A DNA stretch of 64,000 nucleotides from Vibrio aestivus. GTDB taxonomy: Bacteria > Pseudomonadota > Gammaproteobacteria > Enterobacterales > Vibrionaceae. The stretch covers positions 22,566-86,565 of the forward strand of contig JYJN01000126.1 in the NCBI GenBank assembly GCA_003263845.1. Reading direction: 5' to 3'. The notes under the pieces were generated by a model. That model was not told where the DNA came from, ran no database searches, and worked only from the letters and a program-made list of their open reading frames with translations. Shown in pieces: positions 18,367 through 28,038 of the stretch (its first letter is position 1; the number at the start of each line of letters is the position of its first letter). Position numbers and translations under genes: made by a program.

Positions 18367-18770
18367 AGTGACTCCTTGTAATTATTCATTCTGACGTTTT
18401 AAGCCGACAATCTTCGACTTATTATGAGGCTAGTTGCATTTTTGAGAATGGCGTTAATTTCACTGTTCGAAGTTTATAAAATCATGGAAATGTTAAGGGT
18501 AAGAAATGCTGTTTTATTTTGATTTAGCCGGATCTTGAAGATATTTATATGGGTTAGTTGGAGAGTGGTTATGGATAAAACTGCTCAGAGCAGCCAAAAT
18601 AAATTATTGGTCTAAATTGATATGCAACCGAGTGGCAGGCCAGTTGAAAGAATGAGGACTATACTTATGCCCTCTTGCGTTTCTGAATAGAGTAGAAACA
18701 CCAAAAATTTTGACCACTTAACGATTGAATACCATTAAGTAGCCAAAGTAGAAATGGTTTGCACTGTGAG
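18367..18770. other. 404-bp intergenic region upstream of the DUF1800 gene
   Basis: It holds the promoter of the minus-strand DUF1800-DUF1501 operon and the 3' flank of the next minus-strand gene. It is AT-rich; no ORF, hairpin terminator or known RNA was recognised. Confidence 0.4.
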
Positions 18771-19233
18771 TTAGCTAGAAGCGAGCTTTAGGAACTGCTT
18801 TTCTAGTTTTCGTTGAATCTTGTCCTGCTTTTTCTGTATTTTCGCGAGTTTTTTAATACGCTTTTTATGACTTTTCTTCTTACTGAGCGGCTTGAACTTA
18901 GTCACATTGCTCGGCGTTGTTCCCATCTCAATGTTTGATGAACTACCTTCATGAGCTCTATTCTTATTGGCTGCTGAATCTGAAAAATCATCGAAGTACT
19001 GTACGCCAACACCTACCGCTTCATCTAAAGATGCATCGTTGGCAGAATCAGGTTGCGTCGCAGGTTTTACGGCGTTGACAACCAGTGCTTTGGGTTTGCA
19101 GACTTGGTTCGCCATCGAGGTAATGCGAGAGCACGCTTGGCAAACATAGTACTCGCTAGTCGCGGAGTTTTTGCACTTCACCAATATTACTTCGAAGTTC
19201 TCGCCTTGGGAGTTTGCACAATGTTTTTGCCAT
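18771..19233 (-). CDS. Hypothetical protein with CxxC motif and strongly basic C-terminus (one frameshift)
   Basis: The longest frame starts without a good start codon. Removing one base from the five-T run at 19224-19228 brings an ATG at 19233 with AAGGTAG upstream into frame, giving 153 residues beginning MAKHCANSQGENFEVILVKC. Residues about 30-40 contain VCQAC, suggesting a metal knuckle. The last ~45 residues are very Lys-rich (KKKSHKKRIKKLAKIQKK) and probably a helical nucleic-acid-binding or coiled tail. No family is recognised and it has no close neighbours. Confidence 0.6.
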
Positions 19234-19314
19234 GAGTGACTACCTTAGTTACAGCTAATTTAACTGGGTGTTCGTTACAATTATAGGGTGTTTTCTTAGG
19301 GGCTATCTTTGGAA

Positions 19315-20095
19315 CTATGCTCGGCCTTCTTGCTTGATAGCATCTTCCTGTTTGATAACCTTGTGGCCGTCTTCAGTCACACCCTGTTTCCAATAACTAC
19401 TGATGTAAATACTGTCGCGATCGACATTTTTGTCGTTACGGAAATACTGTCGAAGCGCTCGCATATCATCGAATTCAGAGGCACTCCATACAGAAACCTC
19501 TCCTTCTAGCCAAGTTAGACTCCTGACCTTATCTGCTAGAGAGTCATTGCCTGTAATCCAGTGAACTTCGAGTCCTTCAGGTACTTCAATTTCGACAATA
19601 TCCGACTCTTCAATCACTTTAATCACGGCGTAGCCTTTTAGCATCGCTTGGCAACTCTTTCACCTTGGCAGATAGGGCTGGAAGGGCTGTCATATCAGCA
19701 ACCATCATGAACCAATCTGCTTCGAGGTTGTGGCTCTTTATTGTGCCAGGACCGCCGACATGAATAGTGTCACCCGGTTTCGCATTCATCGCCCATCTGG
19801 CTGCAAAACCTGATTTGGTGTCATTGCATTCGTGCCGAACAAAATCAACGTCCATGGTTAATGCAGCAGAATCGAAAGAGCGAATCGTGTAAGTGCGCAT
19901 GACCGGACGATTTTCTGGAGAGTAGCCAGTCAAGTCGGTTCCACCGTCGTGATTAAACAAGAGTTTGATGTAACCGCCAGCACAATGTGTAGGGTAGCGC
20001 TCAAGCTCATCTCCAGATAGCTGAATGCGTTGCATGTTTGCAGATATCTGTGTTGAAGAGTTGACCGTGAGTAGGATAGGCATTGGTTTTGACAT
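19315..20095 (-). CDS. Siderophore-interacting protein, ferric-siderophore reductase (ViuB-like; one frameshift)
   Basis: Two frames join into a 259-residue protein by removing one base from the TTTT at 19636-19639, restoring SDAKGYAVIKVIEE. The N-terminal flavin domain has MRTYTIRSFD (the RxYTxR FAD motif) and GDTIHVGGPG. The C-terminal NAD(P)H domain has VSVWSASEFDDMRALRQYFR and the family end SSYWKQGVTEDGH. Proteins of this family (ViuB, YqjH) reduce ferric siderophores in the cytosol to release iron. It sits behind a Fur-like box, divergent from the binding-protein gene. Confidence 0.9.
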
Positions 20096-20109
20096 GTTAC
20101 AACTTGGTT

Positions 20110-20128
20110 AATGAGTATTCTTATCATT
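20110..20128. promoter_or_regulatory. Fur box upstream of the siderophore reductase gene
   Basis: AATGAGTATTCTTATCATT is a 19-bp near-palindrome close to the Fur consensus, 14 bases upstream of the reductase start codon. Confidence 0.75.
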
Positions 20129-20317
20129 TAGATTACCACAATTTTATACGGAGAAAAGGGGGAAAAGCACACTTTTCCTTAGCAAATTGGAACGTTAATT
20201 AGGTTTAAAAATGCTAACTGTTTGTGAAATATAAATTTTGAATAGCTCTAGCTTGCTATCTTATTTATTAATTCAATTCCTTGATCAAAAACAAGTATAA
20301 TCAAAAATGAAAGTGTT

Positions 20318-20336
20318 AATGATATTGATTCCCATT
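20318..20336. promoter_or_regulatory. Fur box upstream of the siderophore-binding-protein gene
   Basis: AATGATATTGATTCCCATT resembles the Fur consensus and lies 55 bases upstream of the vctP-like start. It shares its first 14 bases with the box before the receptor gene at 32307. Confidence 0.7.
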
Positions 20337-20391
20337 AGTGATGGGTGTAATGTTGCACGCTCAGAATATCTGGACGATTAAGGACTTAAAT

Positions 20392-21312
20392 ATGACTAAT
20401 GTGCTAAAGAGCGTAATGCGATTAGCATTGGCCTGCACAGCAATGGTTGCAATGAGCACTCACGCTGAATCAATAACCATTGAACATTTGAAAGGAACGA
20501 CGACATTTGATCAAGTACCGCAGCGCGTAGTGGTATTAGGCAATGGCAGTTTGGATGTATTGGATCGTATCGGTGTTCAACCTGTAGGTGCTCCACACTC
20601 TTTACTTCCTAGTTACTTAAGCGAATATAAAACGTCAACGGTCAATACTGGCTCAGTGCGCGAACCTGATTTTGAAACCATTTTTACGCTTAAGCCGGAT
20701 GTCATTATTGCGGAAAACCGCATGCTGCGAATCTATGATGAGCTGAATAAGGTTGCTCCGACGGTTATGTTTTATGTAGAAAATGGCGACTACTGGCAAG
20801 ATACACAAGAAAACTGGCGTATGTTGGGCAAGTTGTTCAATAAGGGCCAAGAAGTCGAGGCGTTGATTGCCGAAACTCAAGCTCAGTTGGATAACGTCTC
20901 TGAAAAAGTAACGAAGCAACAGTTAGATGCGCTGATGGTGATGAACAACGGCAACAACGTTGCGATGTACAACAAGGGTAGTCGCTTCTCTATTGTGTTT
21001 GATGAGTTTGGTTTTGCTGAATCGACCAGTCAAAATGTGGCACCTATTGAAGGTGCGCACGGCAACCTTATCTCTTTTGAATATATCTCAGATGCTAAGC
21101 CAGAAGTGATGTTTGTTCTAGACCGCGAACAGGCGATTGGCCGAGGCGAGGGTAAAGCGAAAACTCTGTTTAACAACACGCTAGTTAACTCAACGCCAGC
21201 GGCACAAAACAAGAAAATTGTCTACATCGATTCAAACGCATGGTACATCTCTGGTGGCGGTGTGACAGCAACGCAAACCATGATTAATGATGTAAGCAAA
21301 GCCGTTAACTAA
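20392..21312 (+). CDS. vctP: Periplasmic ferric-siderophore-binding protein (VctP-like)
   Basis: About 306 residues. The ATG at 20392 with AAGGA upstream gives a clean signal peptide ending THA; the longer upstream frame overlaps the promoter. The body is a FecB/FatB cluster-8 binding protein: TFDQVPQRVVVLGNGSLDVL, EPDFETIFTLKPDVIIAENR, FVLDREQAIGRG and WYISGGGVTAT. It would carry a ferric siderophore, probably catecholate by analogy with Vibrio VctP, to the permease encoded downstream. It heads the vctPDGC operon under a Fur box. Confidence 0.85.
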   Translation: MTNVLKSVMRLALACTAMVAMSTHAESITIEHLKGTTTFDQVPQRVVVLGNGSLDVLDRIGVQPVGAPHSLLPSYLSEYKTSTVNTGSVREPDFETIFTLKPDVIIAENRMLRIYDELNKVAPTVMFYVENGDYWQDTQENWRMLGKLFNKGQEVEALIAETQAQLDNVSEKVTKQQLDALMVMNNGNNVAMYNKGSRFSIVFDEFGFAESTSQNVAPIEGAHGNLISFEYISDAKPEVMFVLDREQAIGRGEGKAKTLFNNTLVNSTPAAQNKKIVYIDSNAWYISGGGVTATQTMINDVSKAVN

Positions 21313-21329
21313 TCCCCCTATAAAATGAA

Positions 21330-21355
21330 TCTGCCAAGCATTTGGCCAGATTTTT
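21330..21355 (+). terminator. Attenuator-like hairpin between vctP and vctD
   Basis: TCTGCCAA and TTGGCCAGA form a stem with a single bulge and a 4-nt loop, followed by TTTTT. Placed between the binding protein and permease genes, it probably lets vctP be expressed above the membrane components. Confidence 0.6.
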
Positions 21356-21403
21356 ATAACAATAATTCACTCTTTTAGTTTCTTATTTTCCATTGGGCAA
21401 TCA

Positions 21404-22363
21404 ATGTTTTCCTTTCAATCACTCTCTGCTGTTGTACTTCTTGCCTGCCTAGCATTTACTTCGCTGGTTCTGGGAGTTGCAGATGTTTCTATTGCTGGTT
21501 TGTTTCAAGGTGATGAGCATGCTTACACTATTTTTGTCGTAAGTCGGCTCCCTAGACTTATTGCGATCATTCTTGCAGGTGCTGGATTAAGCGTTGCGGG
21601 TTTAATCATGCAACAGATCGTTCAAAACCGATTTGCTTCGCCATCGACGGTTGGCACCATTGACTGCGCTTTGTTTGGCTATGTTATGGGGCTTATCTTT
21701 TTGGGCGGTGCCAGTCAGTGGGCGCATTTAGGCTTTATCTTCACTTTTTCTGTGGCTGGTACCTTGCTGTTTGTTCAGTTCTTACAACGTTTGAAGTTTA
21801 AGAATGCGGTACTCGTCCCTTTGATAGGCATTATGTACGGTAATGTGATTTCGGCGCTCACCACCTTCATCGCTTACAAGTTTGATTTGGTTCAAACCAT
21901 GTCTTCTTGGACGACAGCGAACTTCGCGAGTGTGCTACAAGGAAACTACGAGATCCTATACCTCGCAATTCCTGCGTGTCTTCTGGCTTATTTCTTTGCG
22001 CAGCAGTTCAGCGCGGCGAGTGTCGGAGAGAGTTTTGCTAAGAACATCGGCCTTAACTATCAAAAAATTGTCTTTATTGGTGTGATGTTGGTGGCGGTGA
22101 GCTCTTCCGCCGTTGTGATGATCGTAGGCGTTATCCCTTTCTTAGGCCTGATCGTTCCCAATGTCGTTTCACTGTTTATGGGCGATAACATGAAACGCAT
22201 TTTACCGTGGACAGCCTATTGGGGCGTGGTTTTAGTCTTGGCTTGCGACATATTGGGCCGAGTGATTATCTTCCCTTATGAGATGCCAATCTCAATGATC
22301 ATCAGCATTTTTGGTGGTGCTCTATTTATCTACCTAGTTTTAAGAGATAGAGCCAATGCGTGA
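21404..22363 (+). CDS. vctD: Siderophore ABC transporter permease (VctD-like, FecCD family)
   Basis: This 319-residue polytopic protein has about nine hydrophobic segments and FecCD hallmarks RLPRLIAIILAGAGLSVAG, SPSTVGTIDCALFGY and IPFLGLIVPNVVSLFMGDN near the coupling helix. It pairs with the next gene product to form the inner-membrane channel for the ferric siderophore. The last eight bases overlap the start of vctG, indicating translational coupling. Confidence 0.9.
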   Translation: MFSFQSLSAVVLLACLAFTSLVLGVADVSIAGLFQGDEHAYTIFVVSRLPRLIAIILAGAGLSVAGLIMQQIVQNRFASPSTVGTIDCALFGYVMGLIFLGGASQWAHLGFIFTFSVAGTLLFVQFLQRLKFKNAVLVPLIGIMYGNVISALTTFIAYKFDLVQTMSSWTTANFASVLQGNYEILYLAIPACLLAYFFAQQFSAASVGESFAKNIGLNYQKIVFIGVMLVAVSSSAVVMIVGVIPFLGLIVPNVVSLFMGDNMKRILPWTAYWGVVLVLACDILGRVIIFPYEMPISMIISIFGGALFIYLVLRDRANA

Positions 22364-23306
22364 TATCAACAAAATTCTTCTATTGATCGTTGCCTGTGTG
22401 GGGATTATTGGTTGGTTTATTGGGCAAGGACTGACTCTCGACAACTACCAGTTTTTCTTGTCGCGTCGAATTCCGAAAGTATTAGCGATAGTTTTGGCGG
22501 CAGTGGCAATCTCCGCTTCTTCATTGGTGTTTCAGACCATCACCAACAACCGTATTTTAACGCCATCTATTCTAGGTTTTGATGCCCTATACACCATGGT
22601 TCAAGTACTGATCGTTGTGATTTTCGGCAGTGCGAGTTTCTTGGTGGTGAACACGATGACCAACTTCGCGATATCTACTGGAGTGATGATTGGCTTCTCT
22701 TTACTGCTATTTCATTTCTATTTTAAGCGGCAAGATAGCAATGTATTTACTTTGCTACTGATTGGTATTGTTTGCGGAAGTTTATTTAGCAGCGTAACCA
22801 ACTTCATGACTATGCTGGTGGACCCAAGTGAGTTTACTGCAATTCAAGATGCTATGTTTGCCAGCTTTAATAACATCAATGCTAAGTTGGTTTATTGGAG
22901 TTTAATCCCTCTCTCTATTTGTTTGGGGCTGCTGTTTTACTACTCATCACAACTTGATGTGCTGTGGCTTGGCATTGATAACGCAACAAGCTTAGGGGTA
23001 AACACCAAACAACTCACTCAACGCATTATGATCCTGATTACCGTGATGATCGCGATCTCTACTGCCTTGGTGGGGCCAGTACTTTTCTTTGGTTTAATCA
23101 CCGTGAGTTTAACGCGTGAAATTTTTAAGAGTTATCAACACCGACTTCTAATCATTGCCAGCAGCTTGTTAGCGGTGTTTTTGTTGGTAACTGGCCAATG
23201 GTTTGTTGAAAAGGTTCTGGCTTTCCAAACCACAATTAGTGTGATTATTAACTTAGTTGGGGGCAGCTATTTCTTGTTCCTACTCATGAGAAACCGAATT
23301 AACTAG
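22356..23306 (+). CDS. vctG: Siderophore ABC transporter permease (VctG-like, FecCD family)
   Basis: This 316-residue protein is the second FecCD permease of the importer, with SRRIPKVLAIVLAAVAISAS, TPSILGFDALYTMVQV, and FFGLITVSLTREIFKSYQHR at the ATPase-contact region. It starts inside the end of vctD and is followed after one base by vctC, so all three membrane components are coupled. No frame damage is seen. Confidence 0.9.
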   Translation: MRDINKILLLIVACVGIIGWFIGQGLTLDNYQFFLSRRIPKVLAIVLAAVAISASSLVFQTITNNRILTPSILGFDALYTMVQVLIVVIFGSASFLVVNTMTNFAISTGVMIGFSLLLFHFYFKRQDSNVFTLLLIGIVCGSLFSSVTNFMTMLVDPSEFTAIQDAMFASFNNINAKLVYWSLIPLSICLGLLFYYSSQLDVLWLGIDNATSLGVNTKQLTQRIMILITVMIAISTALVGPVLFFGLITVSLTREIFKSYQHRLLIIASSLLAVFLLVTGQWFVEKVLAFQTTISVIINLVGGSYFLFLLMRNRIN

Positions 23307-23307
23307 C

Positions 23308-24069
23308 ATGATTAAATTAACTGGATTAAGTAAACAATATGGCGGTCAGTTTGTTGTAAAAGACGCAGATGCGCTTTTTCCAAAGGGGGAAGTCACCTCG
23401 ATCATTGGCCCAAATGGTGCGGGTAAAAGTACCTTGCTTTCAATGGCGAGCCGTTTAACGGAAAGTGATGCTGGCGAAGTGGTGATTGGCGATAGGCTAC
23501 TAGCGCAGTGGGATACCAAAGAGCTAGCAAAAAGGTTGTCAGTATTGCGTCAGTCGAACAACATCAACATGCGCTTTACAGTTCGAGAGCTAGTGTCATT
23601 TGGGCGCTTTCCTCATTCTCAAGGTCGTTTGACCGAAGAAGACGAGCGTGTGATTGACCAAGCACTAGAGCACCTTGGCATTGTGGAAATTCAAGATAAA
23701 TACCTTGATCAGCTCAGTGGTGGTCAGCGTCAAATGGCCTTCATTGCGATGGTGGTTGCCCAAGACACAGAGTATGTATTCTTGGATGAACCGTTAAACA
23801 ACCTTGACATCAAACACTCTGTAGAAATCATGTCTGTTCTAAAGAGATTGGCGCATGAGTTGAATAAAGCCGTTGTCATCGTAATACACGATATTAATTT
23901 TGCCTCTTGCTACTCTGATAACATCGTTGCGATGAAAAAAGGCGAAGTGATCAAAGCCGGCAAAGTAGATGAAGTGATTCAAAAAGAGGTGATGGAAGCG
24001 ATTTATGAGATAGCATTTGACGTTCGGGAAATCGATGGCGTCAAAGTGTGCCTCTACTATCGTGGTTAG
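23308..24069 (+). CDS. vctC: Siderophore ABC transporter ATPase (VctC-like)
   Basis: This 253-residue ABC ATPase has Walker A GPNGAGKST at 34-42, signature LSGGQ at 136-140, Walker B YVFLDEP at about 156-162 and switch His in IHDINFASC. It powers siderophore transport through the two FecCD permeases. It is the last gene of the vctPDGC operon; 222 bp with a Fur box separate it from the TonB cluster. Confidence 0.92.
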   Translation: MIKLTGLSKQYGGQFVVKDADALFPKGEVTSIIGPNGAGKSTLLSMASRLTESDAGEVVIGDRLLAQWDTKELAKRLSVLRQSNNINMRFTVRELVSFGRFPHSQGRLTEEDERVIDQALEHLGIVEIQDKYLDQLSGGQRQMAFIAMVVAQDTEYVFLDEPLNNLDIKHSVEIMSVLKRLAHELNKAVVIVIHDINFASCYSDNIVAMKKGEVIKAGKVDEVIQKEVMEAIYEIAFDVREIDGVKVCLYYRG

Positions 24070-24254
24070 ATTGAGCTGACCTTAATTCATTTGCCGAACC
24101 AATGTTAGATGGCATCAGGCATAATGGATCTTTGTCATTTTTAATTTATCGCTATTGTTTGTGAGAACGCGTCGCAAATACTTGGTTAAAAGCCGTTTTT
24201 AGAGATGGCTTTAAGTTGCAAAAAAGAAGACTTCCGGTAACATTCCGGTACTTG

Positions 24255-24273
24255 AATGATAATTCTTATCATT
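24255..24273. promoter_or_regulatory. Fur box upstream of the TonB2-type operon
   Basis: AATGATAATTCTTATCATT is a near-perfect 19-bp Fur palindrome (the best of the four seen here), ending 18 bases before the DUF3450 start. Confidence 0.85.
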
Positions 24274-24291
24274 TGTTGAATAGCTTAACGT

Positions 24292-25080
24292 ATGGTTATA
24301 AAAGTGTTGAAACCTGTGAAATTTTTGAAACCTTGCTTAGCAGTCATGCTGGCAAGTTCTGTCAGCTCAGTTTGGGCATCAGACTTACAAAATGCTGCGA
24401 ACGTGACTGAAAAAAGTCATACAAACTCAGTAAAAAGTCAGCAACGTATTGACGCAAGTTCGGAAAAAACGCTAACCATGCGCGCCGAGATTGAGCAGCT
24501 AGAGCAAGAGATCAAAAACCTTGAAGTTTACCGCGACCACTTGACCGCATTATTGGCGAATCAGGAAGAAGAAGTGGTGAGCTTTGAGTCTCAGATTGAT
24601 GAAATTCAAGATACTCGCCAAGGCGTTGTACCGCTGATGTATCAAATGATTGATGCGCTGGCTAGCCATATTGAACAAGACGTCCCTATTCGAGTGGAAG
24701 CGCGTAACAACCGTGTATCTGGCTTGCAAGCAATGATGTCTCGCGCAGATGTAAGTGATGCTGAAAAATACCGTCGAATTCTAGAAGCTTATATGATTGA
24801 AATGGACTACGGCACTAAGATCGCCGTTTACCAAGGCAATATTGAATTCGAAGGTCAGCAGCTTGATGTTGAAATATTCTACCTAGGTCGCTTGTCTTTA
24901 TTGGCTAAGAGTTCAAATGGTGCGCGTTACTGGTCGTGGGATCAAAGCAAAAATGAGTGGCTTCTGGTTGATGTAAAAACTCATAAAGATCTAGAGCAAG
25001 CATTCCGCCTTGCAGACAAGCAAGTCGCCCCAACCTTGCTAACGCTGCCTGTGTCTCTAACTTCTGCGGAGATGAAATAA
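24292..25080 (+). CDS. DUF3450 periplasmic protein of the TonB2-type cluster
   Basis: This 262-residue protein has a signal peptide (cleavage after SSVWA, about residue 30) and a long coiled-coil segment (about residues 60-110: MRAEIEQLEQEIKNLEVYRD). A beta-rich C-terminal half follows with ARYWSWDQSKNEWLLVD. DUF3450 proteins accompany TtpC-type TonB systems in vibrios and relatives. They are thought to act in the periplasm with TtpC; the molecular role is not settled. It is the first gene of a six-gene operon and its stop codon abuts the ttpC ATG. Confidence 0.88.
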   Translation: MVIKVLKPVKFLKPCLAVMLASSVSSVWASDLQNAANVTEKSHTNSVKSQQRIDASSEKTLTMRAEIEQLEQEIKNLEVYRDHLTALLANQEEEVVSFESQIDEIQDTRQGVVPLMYQMIDALASHIEQDVPIRVEARNNRVSGLQAMMSRADVSDAEKYRRILEAYMIEMDYGTKIAVYQGNIEFEGQQLDVEIFYLGRLSLLAKSSNGARYWSWDQSKNEWLLVDVKTHKDLEQAFRLADKQVAPTLLTLPVSLTSAEMK

Positions 25081-26465
25081 ATGACTAAGCTAATCAACAA
25101 GCTATCTTTATCTTCTGCTCTTGCAGTGTTAATGGTGTTGAGCCTCTATCGGCAACGGCCAATACCGAGCTTACTAGTACCGCAAAAGCCCACGCAGTAG
25201 AGCAAACTCAACACGATCGTAAACGTGAATCTGGTTTTAAGCTGACCGAGAAAGAGTTTACTCAGTTAAAGAAAACGCTAGAGCAAAAAAAGAAAGCGCT
25301 AGAAGAAGAGAACACACGTCTTGCGGAGACTTTCTCTGAAAATGAAGACCGCCTTGCAAGGCTGGAAGAGCAACTTCGCTTAGAAACGGGCAGCTTGGGT
25401 GAAGTATTTGGTGTGGTTCGCCAAACAGCCAAAGAGCTCGAAGGCGAGCTAGAGCAGTCAGTAACTTCTGCTGATGCCCAACAGTATCGTGAGTTGGTGG
25501 ATGAAATTACTGAAGCCACGACTCTGCCTTCTATGACCCAGCTAACCGGTCTTTGGAAAGCACTAGAAGAACAGATCACCGCAAGCGGCCAAATCGCTCA
25601 AACAACTGTGCGTTATATTGATGGCGACGGACAGGCAACAGATAAAAGTGTCGCTCGTTTAGGTAGCTTTGGGTTAGTTGATGAACAAGGTTATTTGCAG
25701 TGGAACAACGACAAGTTAGAAGCGAAACACTACGTTAAACAGCCAGTGAATCCGCCAACCTTATCTGTGGCTGACAAGCTTTCGGTAGGTAGTGTGGAGA
25801 TGGTGACGCTTGATCCGTCTCGTGGCTTCCTTTTAGAGCAACTTGCTCTAACGCCAACGCTTGCTGATCGCTTTGAAGCGGGTGGTGTGGTTGGTAAGAT
25901 CATTCTTGGTTTGCTGACTGTCGGCTTATTGATCGCTTTGGTTCGTGGTATTGCGCTTTTGGTGACAAAAGGGAAGATTCGCAAACAGCTTAAAAACCCT
26001 GCCACGCCAACCAACAACCCACTTGGCCGTGTACTGTCAGTTTACGAACAAGACAAGCATCGCAGTGTGGAAGCACTAGAGCTTCGACTGCTTGAAACGG
26101 TGGTTGATGAGCAAGCGAGCCTAGAGAAAGGTCTCTCTATGTTGAAGCTTCTTGCTGCTTTAGCGCCAATGCTAGGTCTACTGGGTACGGTAACCGGTAT
26201 GATCGAGACCTTCCAAGTGATCACTCAGTTTGGTAATGGCGATCCTAAAGTAATGGCGGGCGGTATCTCTATGGCGCTAGTAACCACAGTACTCGGTCTT
26301 ATCGCAGCGATGCCACTACTACTGGCTCACAACGTATTGAGCAGCCAAGCGGAATCGATTCGTAATATTCTTGAAAAGCAAGGTATTGGTTTAGTGGCTG
26401 AACAAGCAGAGTCGGAGCAAGAGTCTCAGTCTAAACCTCTTAAAGTGGCGGAGAGCGCAGCCTAA
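25081..26465 (+). CDS. ttpC: TtpC, MotA/TolQ/ExbB-type proton channel protein (one frameshift)
   Basis: The ATG directly follows the DUF3450 stop. The frame breaks after about 20 codons; one restored base near 25143-25146 (CC to CCC) gives a signal peptide ending LSATA and a 461-residue protein. A long periplasmic coiled-coil N-terminal half (about residues 50-120) precedes a membrane segment (ILGLLTVGLLIALV). The TolQ/ExbB core is LLAALAPMLGLLGTVTGMIETF, then GISMALVTTVLGLIAAMPLLL. TtpC is an extra component required by Vibrio TonB2 systems. Confidence 0.92.
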
Positions 26466-27021
26466 TGAGTAGCCTTTTCGATTTGCTTCCTATCGCGTTA
26501 ACTCAGAGTGACCTATCTGTGTCACTCATGAGTTTTATGCAGCAAGGCGGCCAAGTCTTATGGTGGCTCGCGGCAGTCGTTGCGGTATCGCTCATGCTTG
26601 TGATTGAACGCATTCTTTACTTGGTCGTGAGCTTTCCTAAGCAAAAAGCCCAGTGGATCGCGAATTGGCAACAGAGAGACGATCACAGCACTTGGTTTGC
26701 TCGCTCTATCCGCGAGGGTTGGCTAGCACAGGCGAATCAAAGCTGTATCAGAACCTCAACTTCATCAAAGTACTCGTTGCTATTTGCCCAATGCTTGGTT
26801 TACTGGGCACGGTTACGGGGATGATATCCGTATTCGATGTGATGGCCACTCAAGGCAGTAGCGATCCAAAGTTGATGGCCTCGGGCATTTCGCTCGCCAC
26901 TTTGCCGACGATGGCAGGAATGGTAGCAGCGTTAACGGGTATGTTCTTACATGCACGTTTATTTAAGGCCTGCCAAAAACGTGAAATTCATTTAGAAAAA
27001 TCTTTAAGGAGTCGTCAATGA
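26465..27021 (+). CDS. exbB: ExbB-type biopolymer transport protein (one frameshift)
   Basis: Two frames join into a 185-residue protein by adding one A at 26738-26740 (CAAAG to CAAAAG), restoring LAQANQKLYQNLNFIKVLVA. Three membrane segments are visible, with the TolQ/ExbB signature ICPMLGLLGTVTGMISVF. It forms the proton channel with ExbD that energises TonB. The start overlaps the ttpC stop by one base and the end overlaps exbD by four. Confidence 0.92.
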
Positions 27022-27422
27022 GACTCGGTAGACGTCAGCATAAGCAAGATGAGGCTCAAGTTGATTTGACCTCGATGCTTGATATCGTATTCATCATGTT
27101 GATTTTCTTCATTGTGACCAGTTCATTCGTGCGTGAGTCGGGTGTGGAAGTCAATCGCCCGCAAGCTTCGAATGTAGTAAGCCAAAAAGATGCCGGTATC
27201 TTCGTTGCCATTACTTCATCGAATGATATTTACATTGATAAGCGAGTTATCGACGTAGAGCGCGTTCAAGCCACCTTGGAACACCTGCTGCTCGATAAAC
27301 CAGACGCTTCGATGGTTATCCAAGCAGACGAACATGCTTTCAGCGGCACGGTGGTTAAAGTGATGGATGCTGCTAAAGGTGCGGGTGTCGTGAACATCGC
27401 ACTGGCGGCAGAGAAGCAGTAG
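27018..27422 (+). CDS. exbD: ExbD-type biopolymer transport protein
   Basis: This 134-residue protein has a short cytoplasmic N-terminus, then DLTSMLDIVFIMLIFFIVTSSF, the single membrane helix carrying the proton-relay Asp, and a periplasmic domain ending VVKVMDAAKGAGVVNIALAAE. The frame is intact. ATGA overlap with exbB and one-base overlap with the tonB GTG show tight translational coupling. Confidence 0.94.
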   Translation: MRLGRRQHKQDEAQVDLTSMLDIVFIMLIFFIVTSSFVRESGVEVNRPQASNVVSQKDAGIFVAITSSNDIYIDKRVIDVERVQATLEHLLLDKPDASMVIQADEHAFSGTVVKVMDAAKGAGVVNIALAAEKQ

Positions 27423-28038
27423 TGACGCGATTTCTATTAGCCCTACCTCTAGCACTTGGTGCCACGTTAAGCTTGTTCCTATTTATGTCTTGGATGGTGG
27501 ATACGAGTGGCAAGCGCGCGCCAGAAGAGAATGAAGGGGTAAGCTTCAATATGGTAATGGTGGAAAATGAGCAGGACTTGCAGCGTCGTAAACGAACAGC
27601 GCCTGAAAAGCCTGTTGCGCCTGAAGTACCAGAACAAGCTCCGGTATCCGAAACAGAGCAAGTGGTGACGGATCTGAATATGATCGACCAACCGTCTCTG
27701 GACTTAGATACCAGCATTGATGGGCTTGCGATTAATGCCCGTCGGTGATGAACTTTGCGGTCAATCAAGAAGTGATGCCACTTTACCGTGTTGAGCCGCG
27801 TTACCCTGCAAAAGCGCTTAAGCGCCGTGTTGAAGGTTACGTTGTGATGTCGTTTACTATCGACGAAACTGGTAAGCCAGATGATATTGAAGTGGTTGAT
27901 GCAAACCCAAGACGTATGTTTGAGCGTGAAGCCATTCGTGCATTGCGTAACTGGAAATACCAACCGCAAGTGGTGGGTGGAAAAGCTGTACGTCAACCGA
28001 ATCAAACCGTTAAGTTGGAGTTCCAAATCGAGAAATGA
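27422..28038 (+). CDS. tonB: TonB2-type energy transducer (one frameshift)
   Basis: The GTG start overlaps the exbD stop. Two frames join by adding one C to the CCC at 27738-27740, restoring LAINAPSV before NFAVNQEVMPLY. The corrected protein has 205 residues: N-terminal membrane anchor, short Pro/Glu-rich linker (PEKPVAPEVPEQAPVSE), and C-terminal TonB domain with YRVEPRYPAKALKRRVEGYV and WKYQPQVVGGKAV. The short linker is typical of TonB2-type proteins. It would couple inner-membrane proton flow to outer-membrane receptors such as the one at 30124. Confidence 0.93.

Noticed and set aside
27373..28026. A 217-residue ORF antisense to tonB
   Set aside because: It is the shadow of the conserved tonB frame, lacks a recognisable domain and starts and ends within the real operon.
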